64,000 nt of DNA. It comes from an uncultured Eubacteriales bacterium. GTDB lineage: Bacteria; Bacillota; Clostridia; Oscillospirales; Acutalibacteraceae. The stretch is from positions 43,330-107,329 of the forward strand of contig CAKSYX010000004.1 of NCBI GenBank assembly GCA_934525065.1, read 5' to 3'. Both the position numbers and the translations under genes were made by a program. Shown here piece after piece: positions 16,718 through 25,292 of this stretch (the stretch's first letter is position 1; the number at the start of each line of letters is the position of its first letter). The notes under the pieces are model-generated. The model saw only the letters and a program-made list of their open reading frames with translations. It had not been told where the DNA came from and did no database searches.

Positions 16718-17842
16718 ATGAAATGCAGTAAATGTTCAACGGAATATGAAGGCAACTTCTGTCCAAACTGCGGCAACCGTGAAAACGGCGGTGAACAGCC
16801 AAAGAAAAAGAAGAAAAAACCCTTCTACAAAAGATGGTGGTTCATCGTTTTGGTGTTGGTCGTAGCAATTGTTACAGCCAGCAAAATCAAAACAAGCATA
16901 AGCGAAAGGATCGACTGGTCGGAAATTGAAATGTGCGAGATAATACCTGCGCCGAACTCAAAAAAAGGCAAGATTATGACGAATTCGGAAAACGATGTAA
17001 GCGTTTATATTTATAAAGTCAGCAGGAGCGATTTTAAAGATTATGTTTCTCAGTGCAAGGATGAAGGCTTTACTGTTGATTCCGATTCATCGGACGGCTC
17101 TTATGATGCCTACAATGAAGACGGCTATAAGCTCAGATTGTACTATTACAATTCAGAAGAAAAAATGCAAATTGATTTAGATGCACCCGAAAAGCTTTCA
17201 TCAATCAGCTGGCCGAAGAGCAAGCTCGGAAAGGCTGTTCCTCAACCGGAATCACTCGAAGGAAAGTTCTCATATGAAAACGATGAGGAATTTTCGGTTG
17301 TTATCGGAAATACGGACATCGATGCGTATAATGAGTATGTTGACGCTTGCATTGAACACGGCTTTGACGTTGATTATTCTAAAGACGATGAGAGATACTC
17401 TGCAAAAAACATGGAAGGATACAGCATCTCTGTTCAATATGAAGGAAACAATATGATGAGCATTAACGCTTCGGTTCCGGATGAAGAGGAAGAGGAAACA
17501 ACCAAAAAACAACCCCAATCGGAAAAAACGACCGAAGCCGAAAAAACAAAACCGTCAAAGGAGAGCAAGGAAAGCTCAGGCCTTCGTCCGGAGTTCAAGG
17601 AAGCGATGGACAGCTATGAAAGCTTCATGAACAAGTACGTTGACTTCATGAAAAAATACAAGGAAGCGAACGGTGCGGATTTGAGTTTGATCTCAGATTA
17701 CGCAAAGTACATGAGCGAGTATTCTGACATGGTTGACAAGTTTGACGAGTGGGAAGACGAGGACATGAACAATGAAGAGCTTGCGTATTACATAGATGTT
17801 CAGGCTCGTGTCAGTAAAAAGCTCCTTGAGGTTTCAGAGTAA
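16718..17842 (+). CDS. Zinc-ribbon single-pass membrane protein with two extracellular DUF6591-like repeats
   Basis: 374 residues. A zinc ribbon (CSKCSTEYEGNFCPNCGN, 3-20) and a Lys-rich stretch precede one membrane segment (~42-60). Outside lie two similar ~85-residue modules (~75-158 and ~165-245); each has a K.GK motif, a Y..Y...C...GF element and YNEDGYKL or KNMEGYSI. A Glu/Lys/Thr linker and a helical C-terminal domain (~288-374, FMNKYVDFMKKY, EWEDEDMNNEELAYY) complete it. I recall such proteins as DUF6591; the name is from memory. The gene follows the structured leader, and its AAAGGAG lies 8 bases before the ATG. Function unknown. Confidence 0.8.
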   Translation: MKCSKCSTEYEGNFCPNCGNRENGGEQPKKKKKKPFYKRWWFIVLVLVVAIVTASKIKTSISERIDWSEIEMCEIIPAPNSKKGKIMTNSENDVSVYIYKVSRSDFKDYVSQCKDEGFTVDSDSSDGSYDAYNEDGYKLRLYYYNSEEKMQIDLDAPEKLSSISWPKSKLGKAVPQPESLEGKFSYENDEEFSVVIGNTDIDAYNEYVDACIEHGFDVDYSKDDERYSAKNMEGYSISVQYEGNNMMSINASVPDEEEEETTKKQPQSEKTTEAEKTKPSKESKESSGLRPEFKEAMDSYESFMNKYVDFMKKYKEANGADLSLISDYAKYMSEYSDMVDKFDEWEDEDMNNEELAYYIDVQARVSKKLLEVSE

Positions 17843-17855
17843 TAATATGTAACAG

Positions 17856-17897
17856 CAGCCCGGTGTTCCCGAAAAAAAGAACGCCGGGCTGACTTTT
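17856..17897 (+). terminator. Rho-independent terminator
   Basis: CAGCCCGGTGTTC (17856-17868) pairs with GAACGCCGGGCTG (17879-17891), followed by TTTT. Confidence 0.85.
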
Positions 17898-17959
17898 CTG
17901 ATATGTCGATCCGAATAATTTTCAAGCCGCTGTTTATGATATGAATTGAGTGGATTGAC

Positions 17960-17988
17960 TTGACAACAAGTCCCATATTGACTATAAT
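17960..17988 (+). promoter_or_regulatory. Consensus sigma-A promoter of the aldolase gene
   Basis: Exact TTGACA (17960-17965), a 17-base spacer and exact TATAAT (17983-17988), as expected for a highly expressed glycolytic gene. Confidence 0.9.
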
Positions 17989-18033
17989 TTCAAGCGGAAA
18001 GCTATTTCAAATTCATTTTAAGGAGTGGATATT

Positions 18034-18969
18034 ATGCCATTGGTAACAACAACAAAAATGTTCAAGGACGCTTATGAGGGCGGTTACGCCATCGGCGCTT
18101 TCAACGTAAACAACATGGAAATCATTCAGGGAATCACCGAGGCTGCAAAGAAGCTCAACGCTCCCCTTATCCTTCAGGTTTCAAAGGGCGCAAGAGCCTA
18201 TGCAAACCACACCTACCTTGTAAAGCTCGTTGAAGCGGCTGAAAAGGAAACCGGTCTTCCAATAGCTCTTCACCTTGACCACGGCCCCGATTTCGAGACC
18301 TGCAAAAGCTGCATTGACGGCGGCTTCACCTCTGTCATGATTGACGGCTCACACCTTCCGTATGAAGAGAACGTTGCTCTGACAAAAAAGGTTGTTGATT
18401 ACGCTCACGCTCACGGCGTTGTTGTTGAGGGTGAACTCGGCCAGCTTGCCGGAATCGAAGACGACGTCAACGTTGCCGATGACAAGGCTTGCTTCACCGA
18501 TCCTGACCAGGTTTATGATTTCGTAACCCGCACCGGCGTTGATTCGCTTGCAATCGCAATCGGAACCAGCCACGGCGCATATAAGTTCAAGCCCGGCCAG
18601 AAGCCGCAGCTTCGCTTTGATATTCTTGAAGAGGTTTCTCAAAAGCTTCCCGGCTTCCCGATCGTTCTCCACGGCGCATCATCGGTTATCCCCGAGTTCG
18701 TTGAAAAAATCAATAAGTACGGCGGAAAGATGCCGGACGCAATCGGTATCCCCGAAGAAATGCTCCGCAAGGCCGCAACAATGGCTGTCTGCAAAATCAA
18801 TATCGACTCCGACCTTCGTCTTGCAATGACCGCCGCAATCAGAGAGCACTTTGCTCTTTATCCGGATCACTTTGACCCGAGACAGTACCTCAAGCCCGCA
18901 CGCGAGGCTATTGAAGGCATGGTTGAGCACAAGATCAACACCGTTCTCGGCTGCGCAGGCAAGGCATAA
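18034..18969 (+). CDS. fba: Class II fructose-1,6-bisphosphate aldolase
   Basis: 311 residues, typical of the class IIB zinc aldolases. ALHLDHGPDFETC carries a metal-binding His and the catalytic Asp, and the later VLHGASSV and NIDSDLRLAMTAAIRE blocks bind the metal and substrate phosphate. It splits fructose-1,6-bisphosphate into DHAP and glyceraldehyde-3-phosphate in the cytoplasm. The ATG at 18034 has AAGGAG at normal distance; the in-frame GTG at 18025 overlaps that site. Third positions strongly favour a restricted codon set, in keeping with high expression. Monocistronic, with consensus promoter and terminator. Confidence 0.96.
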   Translation: MPLVTTTKMFKDAYEGGYAIGAFNVNNMEIIQGITEAAKKLNAPLILQVSKGARAYANHTYLVKLVEAAEKETGLPIALHLDHGPDFETCKSCIDGGFTSVMIDGSHLPYEENVALTKKVVDYAHAHGVVVEGELGQLAGIEDDVNVADDKACFTDPDQVYDFVTRTGVDSLAIAIGTSHGAYKFKPGQKPQLRFDILEEVSQKLPGFPIVLHGASSVIPEFVEKINKYGGKMPDAIGIPEEMLRKAATMAVCKINIDSDLRLAMTAAIREHFALYPDHFDPRQYLKPAREAIEGMVEHKINTVLGCAGKA

Positions 18970-18980
18970 GTTAAAAGTAA

Positions 18981-19010
18981 AAAAGCTGTCGGTTTCCCGG
19001 CAGCTTTTTT
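18981..19010 (+). terminator. Terminator of fba
   Basis: AAAAGCTGTCGG pairs with CCGGCAGCTTTT (one G-U pair) around a short loop; a T-run follows. Confidence 0.85.
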
Positions 19011-19051
19011 GAATGTAAATAGTATGTTTTTATTGCACTTTTCAAGCAGTA

Positions 19052-19085
19052 AAAAACTCCGTGAATTTTTGCTCACGGAGTTTTT
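19052..19085. terminator. Terminator between convergent genes, mainly for the minus-strand gene
   Basis: AAAACTCCGTGA pairs with TCACGGAGTTTT around an 8-base loop. Both flanks are A/T runs, so it can act on both strands. It lies 7 bases from the stop of the 19092-19967 gene. Confidence 0.85.
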
Positions 19086-19091
19086 GCTTTT

Positions 19092-19967
19092 TTACTGGAT
19101 CGGGGGAGTCATTCCTCCGCCGCCTGCCATCATTTGAGAGAAGAAGCCGGGCTTTTTCTTCTTCTTGGGCTTGTACGCCGGGGGGTTAAGCAGCTTTTTC
19201 TTTGCGCGTTTTCCGGCTGCGGTTGCAAGGTAACGGTTGACCTCGATAACCGGCGGAGCCATTGTTTCGCTCATATAATCAACGCAGCGCGCAAGCAGTA
19301 TCTTGTCGTTGTTCAACTCACCGAGAATCGTGACGGCGATAAGACCCTGAGTGTCGTTCGTTCCGTTTTCATAGATATCGTTGAGAATCTGGAACAGTCT
19401 TTTCATTGTTTGTGGGTTGTTCTGCTTGATTGCGTTTATGACCTTCTCGGTGCCGTATTCTGTAAAGAACTTTTCGCCCATGAATTCGCCGTATTCCTCA
19501 AGGTTCTGCTTATAAGGCTCGCGAAGCTCGGGAAAAACAAGGCAAAGCTTGCTCGCAAGGGTATTCTGGTCGTAGGAGGAACCGTTCTTGACTGCATTCT
19601 TTGAAACGGTCTGCTGAACTTTTTTTGCGCCGGATTTATTGACCGCCGCTTTCTGTCCGAAACGGGTGTTCAGGCTGTCTGAAAGCTCATTTACAACATA
19701 TTTGACGTCTTTTTCGTCTCCGTTTTCCGGAAGAAGGGAGGCAACAAGCTTTTTTGCTCCTTCAAGCCCGTCCTCTGTGTCTGCGGAAAAGACGGAAAGG
19801 ATATCGTTTTCATATTTAAATTTAAGCGCGCCTTTTTCTCCGCTGTAAATTGCGGTTGCTTCTTTTTCGTCTGCGGAAAGTTCACTTGTCTTTTTGAAGC
19901 CGAGCGAGGAAAGCGTACCGTCAAGGGCACCAAGAACATTTTTTATGTTGTCGGTAGAAATACTCAT
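19092..19967 (-). CDS. Hypothetical cytoplasmic protein, 291 residues
   Basis: No signal peptide or membrane segment. Residues 1-75 look like an alpha/beta domain with LKFKYENDILSVFS. About 90-130 is a polar linker, 130-260 is helical with blocks TLASKLCLVFPELREPYKQNLEEYGEFMGEKFF and NNDKILLARCVDYMSE, and the tail is basic then Gly/Met-rich (KPKKKKKPGFFSQMMAGGGG). The start ATG has AAAGGAGAACTGAA in front, and a CTGACA-17-TATAAT promoter precedes it. Not recognised; the basic, Gly-Met tail suggests binding to nucleic acid or a protein partner, but that is a guess. Confidence 0.75.
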   Translation of the reverse strand: MSISTDNIKNVLGALDGTLSSLGFKKTSELSADEKEATAIYSGEKGALKFKYENDILSVFSADTEDGLEGAKKLVASLLPENGDEKDVKYVVNELSDSLNTRFGQKAAVNKSGAKKVQQTVSKNAVKNGSSYDQNTLASKLCLVFPELREPYKQNLEEYGEFMGEKFFTEYGTEKVINAIKQNNPQTMKRLFQILNDIYENGTNDTQGLIAVTILGELNNDKILLARCVDYMSETMAPPVIEVNRYLATAAGKRAKKKLLNPPAYKPKKKKKPGFFSQMMAGGGGMTPPIQ

Positions 19968-20002
19968 TTCAGTTCTCCTTTATTGAGACTATTATCCGAT
20001 AG

Positions 20003-20031
20003 ATTATAGCACATTCTTTTGCGCTTGTCAG
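20003..20031 (-). promoter_or_regulatory. Promoter of the 19092-19967 gene
   Basis: On the minus strand CTGACA (20031-20026), a 17-base spacer and TATAAT (20008-20003). Confidence 0.75.
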
Positions 20032-20068
20032 CAAAAAATGAAAAATATTTTTGTTCACAGGCTTTTTG

Positions 20069-20097
20069 TTGCCTTTTGGAGCACTTTTTGCTATACT
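20069..20097 (+). promoter_or_regulatory. Promoter of nth
   Basis: TTGCCT (20069-20074), a 17-base spacer and TATACT (20092-20097), 37 bases before the GTG start. Confidence 0.6.
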
Positions 20098-20134
20098 TGT
20101 TTCAGTCGAATATAAAGAAAAGGGAAGTGTAACC

Positions 20135-20791
20135 GTGACCGAAAAGGAAAGAGCGGCACTTTGCGCTCAGGCACTCAAAAAAGAATATCCTCAGGCTTTG
20201 TGCTCTCTTGAAGCGAAAACACCGTTCAGGCTCCTTGTTGCAACGCGCCTTTCGGCTCAGTGCACCGACGCAAGGGTCAACCTTGTTACGCCCGCGCTTT
20301 TTGAAAAATTTCCCGACGCTTCGGCAATGAGCAAGGCAGACGTTCACGATGTTGAAGAGCTGATTCATTCCTGCGGCTTTTTCCGCGCCAAGGCAAGGGA
20401 CATCGTTGAAGCCTCAAAAAAGCTCATGAGCGATTTTTCCGGCGAGGTTCCGGGAACAATGGAGGAGCTTCTGAGCCTCCCGGGTGTGGGCAGAAAAACG
20501 GCGAACCTGATTTTGGGCGATGTTTTCAAAAGGCCTGCCGTTGTTGCCGATACTCACCTGATAAGAATTTCAAACCTTTTGGGCTTTGTTTCCTCAAAAG
20601 ACCCGGTCAAGGTTGAAAAACGTATGCGGGAGGTTTTGCCGCCGAAGGAAAGCAGCGATTTTTGCCACCGAGCCGTTTTACACGGACGCGCGGTCTGCGT
20701 TGCAAGAAGGCCGAACTGTGGCGCTTGCTGCCTGAAGGAGTGGTGCAAATACGCCCAAAAGGAAAGCGACAAAAAAGCTGAAAAAAATTGA
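20135..20791 (+). CDS. nth: Endonuclease III, base-excision repair glycosylase/AP lyase
   Basis: 218 residues. The helix-hairpin-helix LLSLPGVGRKTANLILGDVF carries the catalytic Lys, and VVADTHLIRISNLLG supplies the catalytic Asp. The 4Fe-4S ligands are C-x6-C-x2-C-x5-C near the end (CVARRPNCGACCLKEWC). The enzyme removes oxidised pyrimidines and nicks the abasic site. The start is GTG 20135 because it has GGGAAG at a suitable distance and fits the family length; an upstream in-frame ATG at 20051 overlaps the promoter. Confidence 0.95.
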   Translation: MTEKERAALCAQALKKEYPQALCSLEAKTPFRLLVATRLSAQCTDARVNLVTPALFEKFPDASAMSKADVHDVEELIHSCGFFRAKARDIVEASKKLMSDFSGEVPGTMEELLSLPGVGRKTANLILGDVFKRPAVVADTHLIRISNLLGFVSSKDPVKVEKRMREVLPPKESSDFCHRAVLHGRAVCVARRPNCGACCLKEWCKYAQKESDKKAEKN

Positions 20792-20800
20792 AAAAAAGTA

Positions 20801-20829
20801 TTGACAAAATTTAAAGGGTATAATATAAT
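20801..20829 (+). promoter_or_regulatory. Consensus promoter of the tRNA-Met/tRNA-Glu unit
   Basis: TTGACA (20801-20806), a 17-base spacer and TATAAT (20824-20829), 30 bases before tRNA-Met. Confidence 0.85.
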
Positions 20830-20858
20830 ATGCAAGCGTTCAAAAATGCGTGAGACGT

Positions 20859-20935
20859 GGCGGCATAGCTCAGTTGGCTAGAGCATTCGGTTCATACCCG
20901 GAGTGTCGTAGGTTCGAATCCCACTGCCGCTACCA
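20859..20935 (+). tRNA. tRNA-Met (CAT), elongator type
   Basis: 77 bases including an encoded CCA. The acceptor stem GGCGGCA/TGCCGCT, the anticodon stem TTCGG/CCGGA around loop TTCATAC, and GGTTCGAAT in the T arm are all present. The anticodon stem lacks the three G-C pairs of initiators, which marks it as elongator. Confidence 0.95.
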
Positions 20936-20986
20936 TTTTTTTAAAATAAAAGGGCGGCTTTCAGCGTCTTTTTTGAATATTTTTAC

Positions 20987-21061
20987 GGCCCGGTGGTCAA
21001 GCGGTTAAGACACCGCCCTTTCACGGCGGTAACACGAGTTCGATTCTCGTCCGGGTCACCA
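20987..21061 (+). tRNA. tRNA-Glu (TTC)
   Basis: 75 bases including CCA. The acceptor stem GGCCCGG/CCGGGTC, the anticodon loop CTTTCAC and the T arm AGTTCGATT are clear. It shares the promoter ahead of tRNA-Met and ends at a terminator starting one base later. Confidence 0.95.
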
Positions 21062-21101
21062 AAAAGCTGTTGCGAAGTTCTTTTTGCAACGGCTTTTTCT
21101 T
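21062..21101 (+). terminator. Terminator of the tRNA unit
   Basis: AAAAGCTGTTGC pairs with GCAACGGCTTTT (one G-U pair), followed by T-runs, directly after the tRNA CCA end. Confidence 0.85.
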
Positions 21102-21125
21102 TTTGTTTTGAATGGAGTTGAGGTT

Positions 21126-23558
21126 ATGACGGTTAAGCCGCTTGACGGAAAATGGAGCATGAACGGAAAAGATTATCCCGTTCCTTCGCTGTTCGTTTTG
21201 CGCAAGGACTATGAAAAATACTTTCCTTCGCTGTGCGCCGAAAAGGCGGCGGCGAGCGTCTGTGTCTGCGACAGTGAGGCGTTTACGCTTGAAAAAAAGT
21301 TCTGCGTTTCAAAATCCGAGCTTGAAGAAGTCTATGCGATTCTTCATTTTGATCGGCTTGACACACTTTGCAATGTCTACGTTAACTCAAACCACGTTGC
21401 TTTTTGCAAAAACTGCCACAGAAGCTATGATTTTCCCGTGAAGGAATATCTCAATGAGGGGCTTAACACAATAAGTGTTTCCTTTCTGTCGCTGAGAAAG
21501 TATATCGCCGGAAAGCAGAGCGTCACGCCGCTGCCGTATAACGCAATGGGAATCAAGAACCATCCCCATGTGAGAAAGCCTGCGAGCCACTTCGGCTGGG
21601 ACTTTGCCCCGCCGCTCTGCGCCCAGGGAATCACCGGCAAAACCGAACTTCGCTTTTACTCCCACAGCGTCATCAAAAACTTTGACGTTCGCCAAAGAAT
21701 CGAAGGCGGAAAGGGAATCGTTGAGGTTTCGGCAACGCTCAGCAAAAAAAGCAGCGTGAATTTTTCGCTCACATACCCGGACGGAACAACGAGAAAGCAG
21801 TCCGCCGATGAAAACGGAAAAGCCGTTTTTACCGTTGAAGACCCTGAGCTTTGGTTTTGCAGCAAAATGGGTGAACAGCCGCTTTATACCGCTTCGGCTT
21901 CGGTTGTTGCCGAGGACGGAACGAGCCTTGACCGAAAGGAAAAGCGCGTTGGCTTCCGCTCGATTTATCTTGACAGGAAAAAGGACAGGTTCGGAAAGAA
22001 CTTTCAGTTTTTCATCAACGGCGAACCGATTTTTGCAAAGGGCGCAAACTTCGTTCCGATACATATGATATACACCGGAGTTACCCACGACGAGCTTTAC
22101 GCCCTGCTTTACAAATGCAAAGAGGCGAACATGAATATGGTGCGCGTCTGGGGCGGCGGCTTTTATGAAAGTGATGACTTTTATGATATCTGCGATGAGC
22201 TCGGTCTGCTTGTTTGGCAGGACTGCGCCTTTGCCTGCTGTGCCTATCCGTTCATGGATACCTCGTTCATGGCGGAGGTCACAAGCGAAATTCGCGAAAA
22301 TGTTCTGAGACTGCGCCACCATCCTTCCCTCTGCCTTTGGTGCGGAAACAACGAAATTGAGTCAATTTCGCTTGCGTGGGCGAACAGACGCAGCTTCATC
22401 CGTTCAACGGGCGAATTTTTCTATAAAACGCTCCCGGAGCTTATAAACCGTTATGACGGAGAAACACCGTATCATGAGTGCAGCCCCGGCTCGGGCGAAT
22501 ACATGAAGGACCCCTCCGGAGACAGCAGCGGAGACAGCCACATTTGGAATACCTGGCACGGCTTCAGGCTCAAGGATTACTATTCAAAGCGGTTTTCGCG
22601 TTTTTGCAGCGAGGTTGGAATGGAAAGCTATCCATGCAGTCCCGTGACGGCGAATCAATACTGTGCGCTCGGTGACGAAAGGCTTGATTTTTATCTCACG
22701 AAGCATTTCACGCTCGGCAAAAACGAGCAGGAACGCCGCTATCTTACCCAGCTTCTTCAGCTTGAATATATGAAAGAGGGGGCGGAGCACTTCCGCCGCA
22801 ACGGCGAACGCTGCCACGGCTTTTTGTTCTGGCAATTGAACGACTGCTGGCAAAGCTGCTCTTGGTCGGGCGTTGACGTGAAGGGTCAGAAAAAGGCACT
22901 CATGTTCGCCGCAAAGAGTTTTTTTGAAAATATCCATGTCAGCTGTGCCGAGGCAAAGGGCGAGGCGAATGTTTTTGTAACAAACGAAACACGCAGCAAG
23001 GTGAGCGGCAGACTGCAGCTGTTCTTTGAAAGCACCGATTCGCGCCGCAGCGGCTTTGCCGAAAGGCGAGTTTCCGTAGGAGCTTTTTCAAGCGATTGCG
23101 TGATGAAAATTGCGCTCGGCACATCCGAAAAGAAAAGCAGTGTCCTTGTTATGCGGCTCTTTGACGAAAGCGGCGCTCTGCTCAGCGAAAACAGGCGCAT
23201 TTTCTGCGAAAACAACGAGCTTGCGCTTCTTGACCCTGCTCTCTCGCTTGAGACTCACCTCAAGGCCGGGCGGGTATATGTTACGGTCACGGCGGAAAAA
23301 TATGCGCGTTACGTTGAGCTTTCCTGCTCGGCTCAGGGCGGAGATTTTTCGGATAACTACTTTGACCTTTGCGCCGGAGAAAGCAAAACGGTTGAGCTTT
23401 ATAATCCCTGTGCCGGACTTTCGGATTTCCTTTCGGTTCGTTCTCTTTACGATGTGCTCAAAAACCGAAACGCAAAAAAAGACAGGGCGCGCCACGCCGC
23501 CGTTGCCCTCAAGCCTGAGGTAATTGCCAACACGGTTGCAAGAATAATCGGCGACTGA
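21126..23558 (+). CDS. Beta-mannosidase, glycoside hydrolase family 2
   Basis: 810 residues. An N-terminal sugar-binding jelly-roll (~1-170), an Ig-like domain (~175-275) and the TIM-barrel catalytic domain (~280-620) are followed by C-terminal beta domains. The acid/base is Glu410 in WCGNNEIES; the nucleophile should be Glu496 in FCSEVGMESYP, matching the SE.GMQS pattern of beta-mannosidases rather than beta-galactosidases. VRVWGGGFYESDDFYD and FWQLNDCWQS are also typical. There is no signal peptide, so it acts in the cytoplasm on imported beta-mannosides. GGAG lies 8 bases before ATG 21126. No sugar transporter is adjacent. Confidence 0.92.
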   Translation: MTVKPLDGKWSMNGKDYPVPSLFVLRKDYEKYFPSLCAEKAAASVCVCDSEAFTLEKKFCVSKSELEEVYAILHFDRLDTLCNVYVNSNHVAFCKNCHRSYDFPVKEYLNEGLNTISVSFLSLRKYIAGKQSVTPLPYNAMGIKNHPHVRKPASHFGWDFAPPLCAQGITGKTELRFYSHSVIKNFDVRQRIEGGKGIVEVSATLSKKSSVNFSLTYPDGTTRKQSADENGKAVFTVEDPELWFCSKMGEQPLYTASASVVAEDGTSLDRKEKRVGFRSIYLDRKKDRFGKNFQFFINGEPIFAKGANFVPIHMIYTGVTHDELYALLYKCKEANMNMVRVWGGGFYESDDFYDICDELGLLVWQDCAFACCAYPFMDTSFMAEVTSEIRENVLRLRHHPSLCLWCGNNEIESISLAWANRRSFIRSTGEFFYKTLPELINRYDGETPYHECSPGSGEYMKDPSGDSSGDSHIWNTWHGFRLKDYYSKRFSRFCSEVGMESYPCSPVTANQYCALGDERLDFYLTKHFTLGKNEQERRYLTQLLQLEYMKEGAEHFRRNGERCHGFLFWQLNDCWQSCSWSGVDVKGQKKALMFAAKSFFENIHVSCAEAKGEANVFVTNETRSKVSGRLQLFFESTDSRRSGFAERRVSVGAFSSDCVMKIALGTSEKKSSVLVMRLFDESGALLSENRRIFCENNELALLDPALSLETHLKAGRVYVTVTAEKYARYVELSCSAQGGDFSDNYFDLCAGESKTVELYNPCAGLSDFLSVRSLYDVLKNRNAKKDRARHAAVALKPEVIANTVARIIGD

Positions 23559-23569
23559 CATAAATTTGG

Positions 23570-23597
23570 GGAGATGCTCGTTCATCTCCTTTTTTTC
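23570..23597 (+). terminator. Terminator of the beta-mannosidase gene
   Basis: GGAGATG (23570-23576) pairs with CATCTCC (23583-23589), then a T-run. Confidence 0.85.
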
Positions 23598-23744
23598 TGC
23601 GGCGGAATCAACAATTTATTCGCCGCTCACTTTGTTTTTCGTGATACAATGAAAACAGCAGAAAAAATTTTTGCGGTTCTTGTCCGTTTTTGAAAGTTTT
23701 GTTCGTATACATAGGTGAAGGCTGAAGAGAAAGGAGAAACTCCG

Positions 23745-24314
23745 ATGACAGACGAAGTCTTGCTTCTTGAAATTCAAAAGAATCCGTCAAAGGGCTTTGA
23801 CCTTCTCTTCAAGGAGTATTCCGCATTGGTTCTCAATGTTTGCCGCCGTGTGATTCTTCCGCTCGGAACGGCTGAGGATGCGCAGGAGTGTGCGTCAGAC
23901 GTTTTTGTTTCCTTTTTCAAAAACCGCGAAAGCTTTGACCCCTCGCGCTGTTCAATCAAAGGGTTTCTCGCTTTCAGCGCGAAAAACGCCGCCATTGACC
24001 GTTATAGAAAGTTGAAAAAGGAAAGCGGTCAAACTTCGTCGCTTGAAGATATCGGAGAAGAAGGGCTTCCGTTTCGGCCGCCTGCCTTTGAAAAAATTGA
24101 AAGCAGCGAAAAAAGCCGCTTCATTGCGGACGCGATTCGCTCTCTCGGCGAACCGGACAGCACAATTCTGATGCGCAAATACTTCCTCGGCGAAAGCGCA
24201 AAGGAGATTGCTTCGGCACTTTCTCTTGCTCCGGGAACAGTTCAGAAGCGTGCCCGGCGTGCGCTCGAAAAGCTGAAAAACAAACTTTCTTTGGGAGGTG
24301 TTCTGCTTGACTGA
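23745..24314 (+). CDS. ECF-type RNA polymerase sigma factor (first locus)
   Basis: 189 residues. Sigma region 2 covers ~20-90 (DLLFKEYSALVLNVCRRV, DAQECASDVFVSFFKNR, IKGFLAFSAKNAAIDRYRK) and region 4 is C-terminal (DSTILMRKYFLGESAKEIASALSLAPGTVQKRARRALEKL). The start at 23745 has AAGGAG 8 bases upstream. Its stop overlaps the next gene by 8 bases, so factor and membrane partner are coupled. It should direct polymerase to a surface-stress or surface-protein regulon, with activity set by the membrane partner. Confidence 0.92.
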   Translation: MTDEVLLLEIQKNPSKGFDLLFKEYSALVLNVCRRVILPLGTAEDAQECASDVFVSFFKNRESFDPSRCSIKGFLAFSAKNAAIDRYRKLKKESGQTSSLEDIGEEGLPFRPPAFEKIESSEKSRFIADAIRSLGEPDSTILMRKYFLGESAKEIASALSLAPGTVQKRARRALEKLKNKLSLGGVLLD

Positions 24315-25062
24315 ATTTGAAAACCTGTTCGGTTCTCTTTCTCCGCAGGAGCTTGGAGAACTGCTTGAAAAAACCGAAACCTCCGCTCCGGAAGCCGAAC
24401 TCAAAAAACTGCGTTCACTCTCGTTCAAAAAAGCCGGACTTAAAGAGCCGAAAAAGGGAAAAATCATTTCCTTTAAGGTGCTTGCCTTGGCCGCCTGCCT
24501 GTGTGCCGTTTTGCTCTGCACTTTTTGGGGTGTTCGCAATTTTTCAAAGCCGGACACCGTTTCGCAGCCTGAAACCACCGACCGAACCGTTTCGGCGGGC
24601 GAAAACAATCCGCTCATGCTTGCAATTTCAAAAGGCGATGAGGGGCTGATTGAAAAGCTGCTCAAAAGCAAAACCCTCGTGAACCGCGATGTTCTGAACT
24701 ACGCCGTGAATTGCACCTCGTTTTTGTCATACACGGTAATAAATGAAATTGCAAAGGCGGTTGAAAGTGCCTTCGGTTCAACGGGGCTTGACCCTCTCTT
24801 GGAAAGTACCCTCATCGGTAACTCCCAAAAGGCACTTGAAGAGCTTCAGAAAAAGGATAAAATGCTCATGACGCCGACTGAAAGGCTTGCCTTCTTTTTC
24901 TCCGTTGCGTTCTGCAACAGCGACGTTGTGAAAGCCTTCTGCGAAAAAGGCGCGGACATCTCTTCAACCGATGCCGCCGGAAACAGTGTTTTGCAGATAG
25001 CGCAGAAATACGGCAACACCCAAAACGCGGACTATGCCCGGCAGCAGGGCATAAATCAATAA
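24307..25062 (+). CDS. Anti-sigma-like membrane protein with extracytoplasmic ankyrin-type repeats
   Basis: 252 residues starting at TTG 24307 (GGAGG 8 bases ahead), overlapping the sigma-factor stop. The cytoplasmic N-terminus (~1-55) should bind the sigma factor, and one membrane segment covers ~57-78. Outside the membrane, ankyrin-like units occur: NPLMLAISKGDEGLIEKLL and later VVKAFCEKGADISSTDAAGNSVLQIAQKYGN. Anti-sigma factors carry many sensor types, but ankyrin-like repeats in this position are unusual. The pair starts an operon with a small hydrophobic protein and a secreted protein. The anti-sigma role is inferred from position and topology. Confidence 0.75.
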   Translation: MTEFENLFGSLSPQELGELLEKTETSAPEAELKKLRSLSFKKAGLKEPKKGKIISFKVLALAACLCAVLLCTFWGVRNFSKPDTVSQPETTDRTVSAGENNPLMLAISKGDEGLIEKLLKSKTLVNRDVLNYAVNCTSFLSYTVINEIAKAVESAFGSTGLDPLLESTLIGNSQKALEELQKKDKMLMTPTERLAFFFSVAFCNSDVVKAFCEKGADISSTDAAGNSVLQIAQKYGNTQNADYARQQGINQ

Positions 25063-25081
25063 TCAAACAGGAGGAGCAGTA

Positions 25082-25261
25082 ATGACAACAGGACTTGCAA
25101 TAATTCTTTTCGGCTGGGTATATCCGCTTTGTACGGTGGTTGGTATCTTTAACGGCCCCGAGGCGGCGTATATATTGTTTGTGAAAATAATCGAGGGGCT
25201 TGGCCCGATTGTTGAAGGCGTCCTTGGCACAATCATCGATAGCGGCCGATTTTTCTTTTAA
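25082..25261 (+). CDS. Small hydrophobic membrane protein, 59 residues
   Basis: A short gene between the anti-sigma gene and the secreted-protein gene, with AGGAGGAGCAGTA in front of its ATG. It encodes two hydrophobic segments (~4-23 and ~29-52) with the turn NGPEAAY and ends DSGRFFF. It has no recognised family. Spacing of 19 bases before and 31 after indicates one operon. A role as membrane partner or target of the sigma system is plausible only from context. Confidence 0.7.
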   Translation: MTTGLAIILFGWVYPLCTVVGIFNGPEAAYILFVKIIEGLGPIVEGVLGTIIDSGRFFF

Positions 25262-25292
25262 ATAAATTCCGATTTAAGAAAGGTGATATTTT

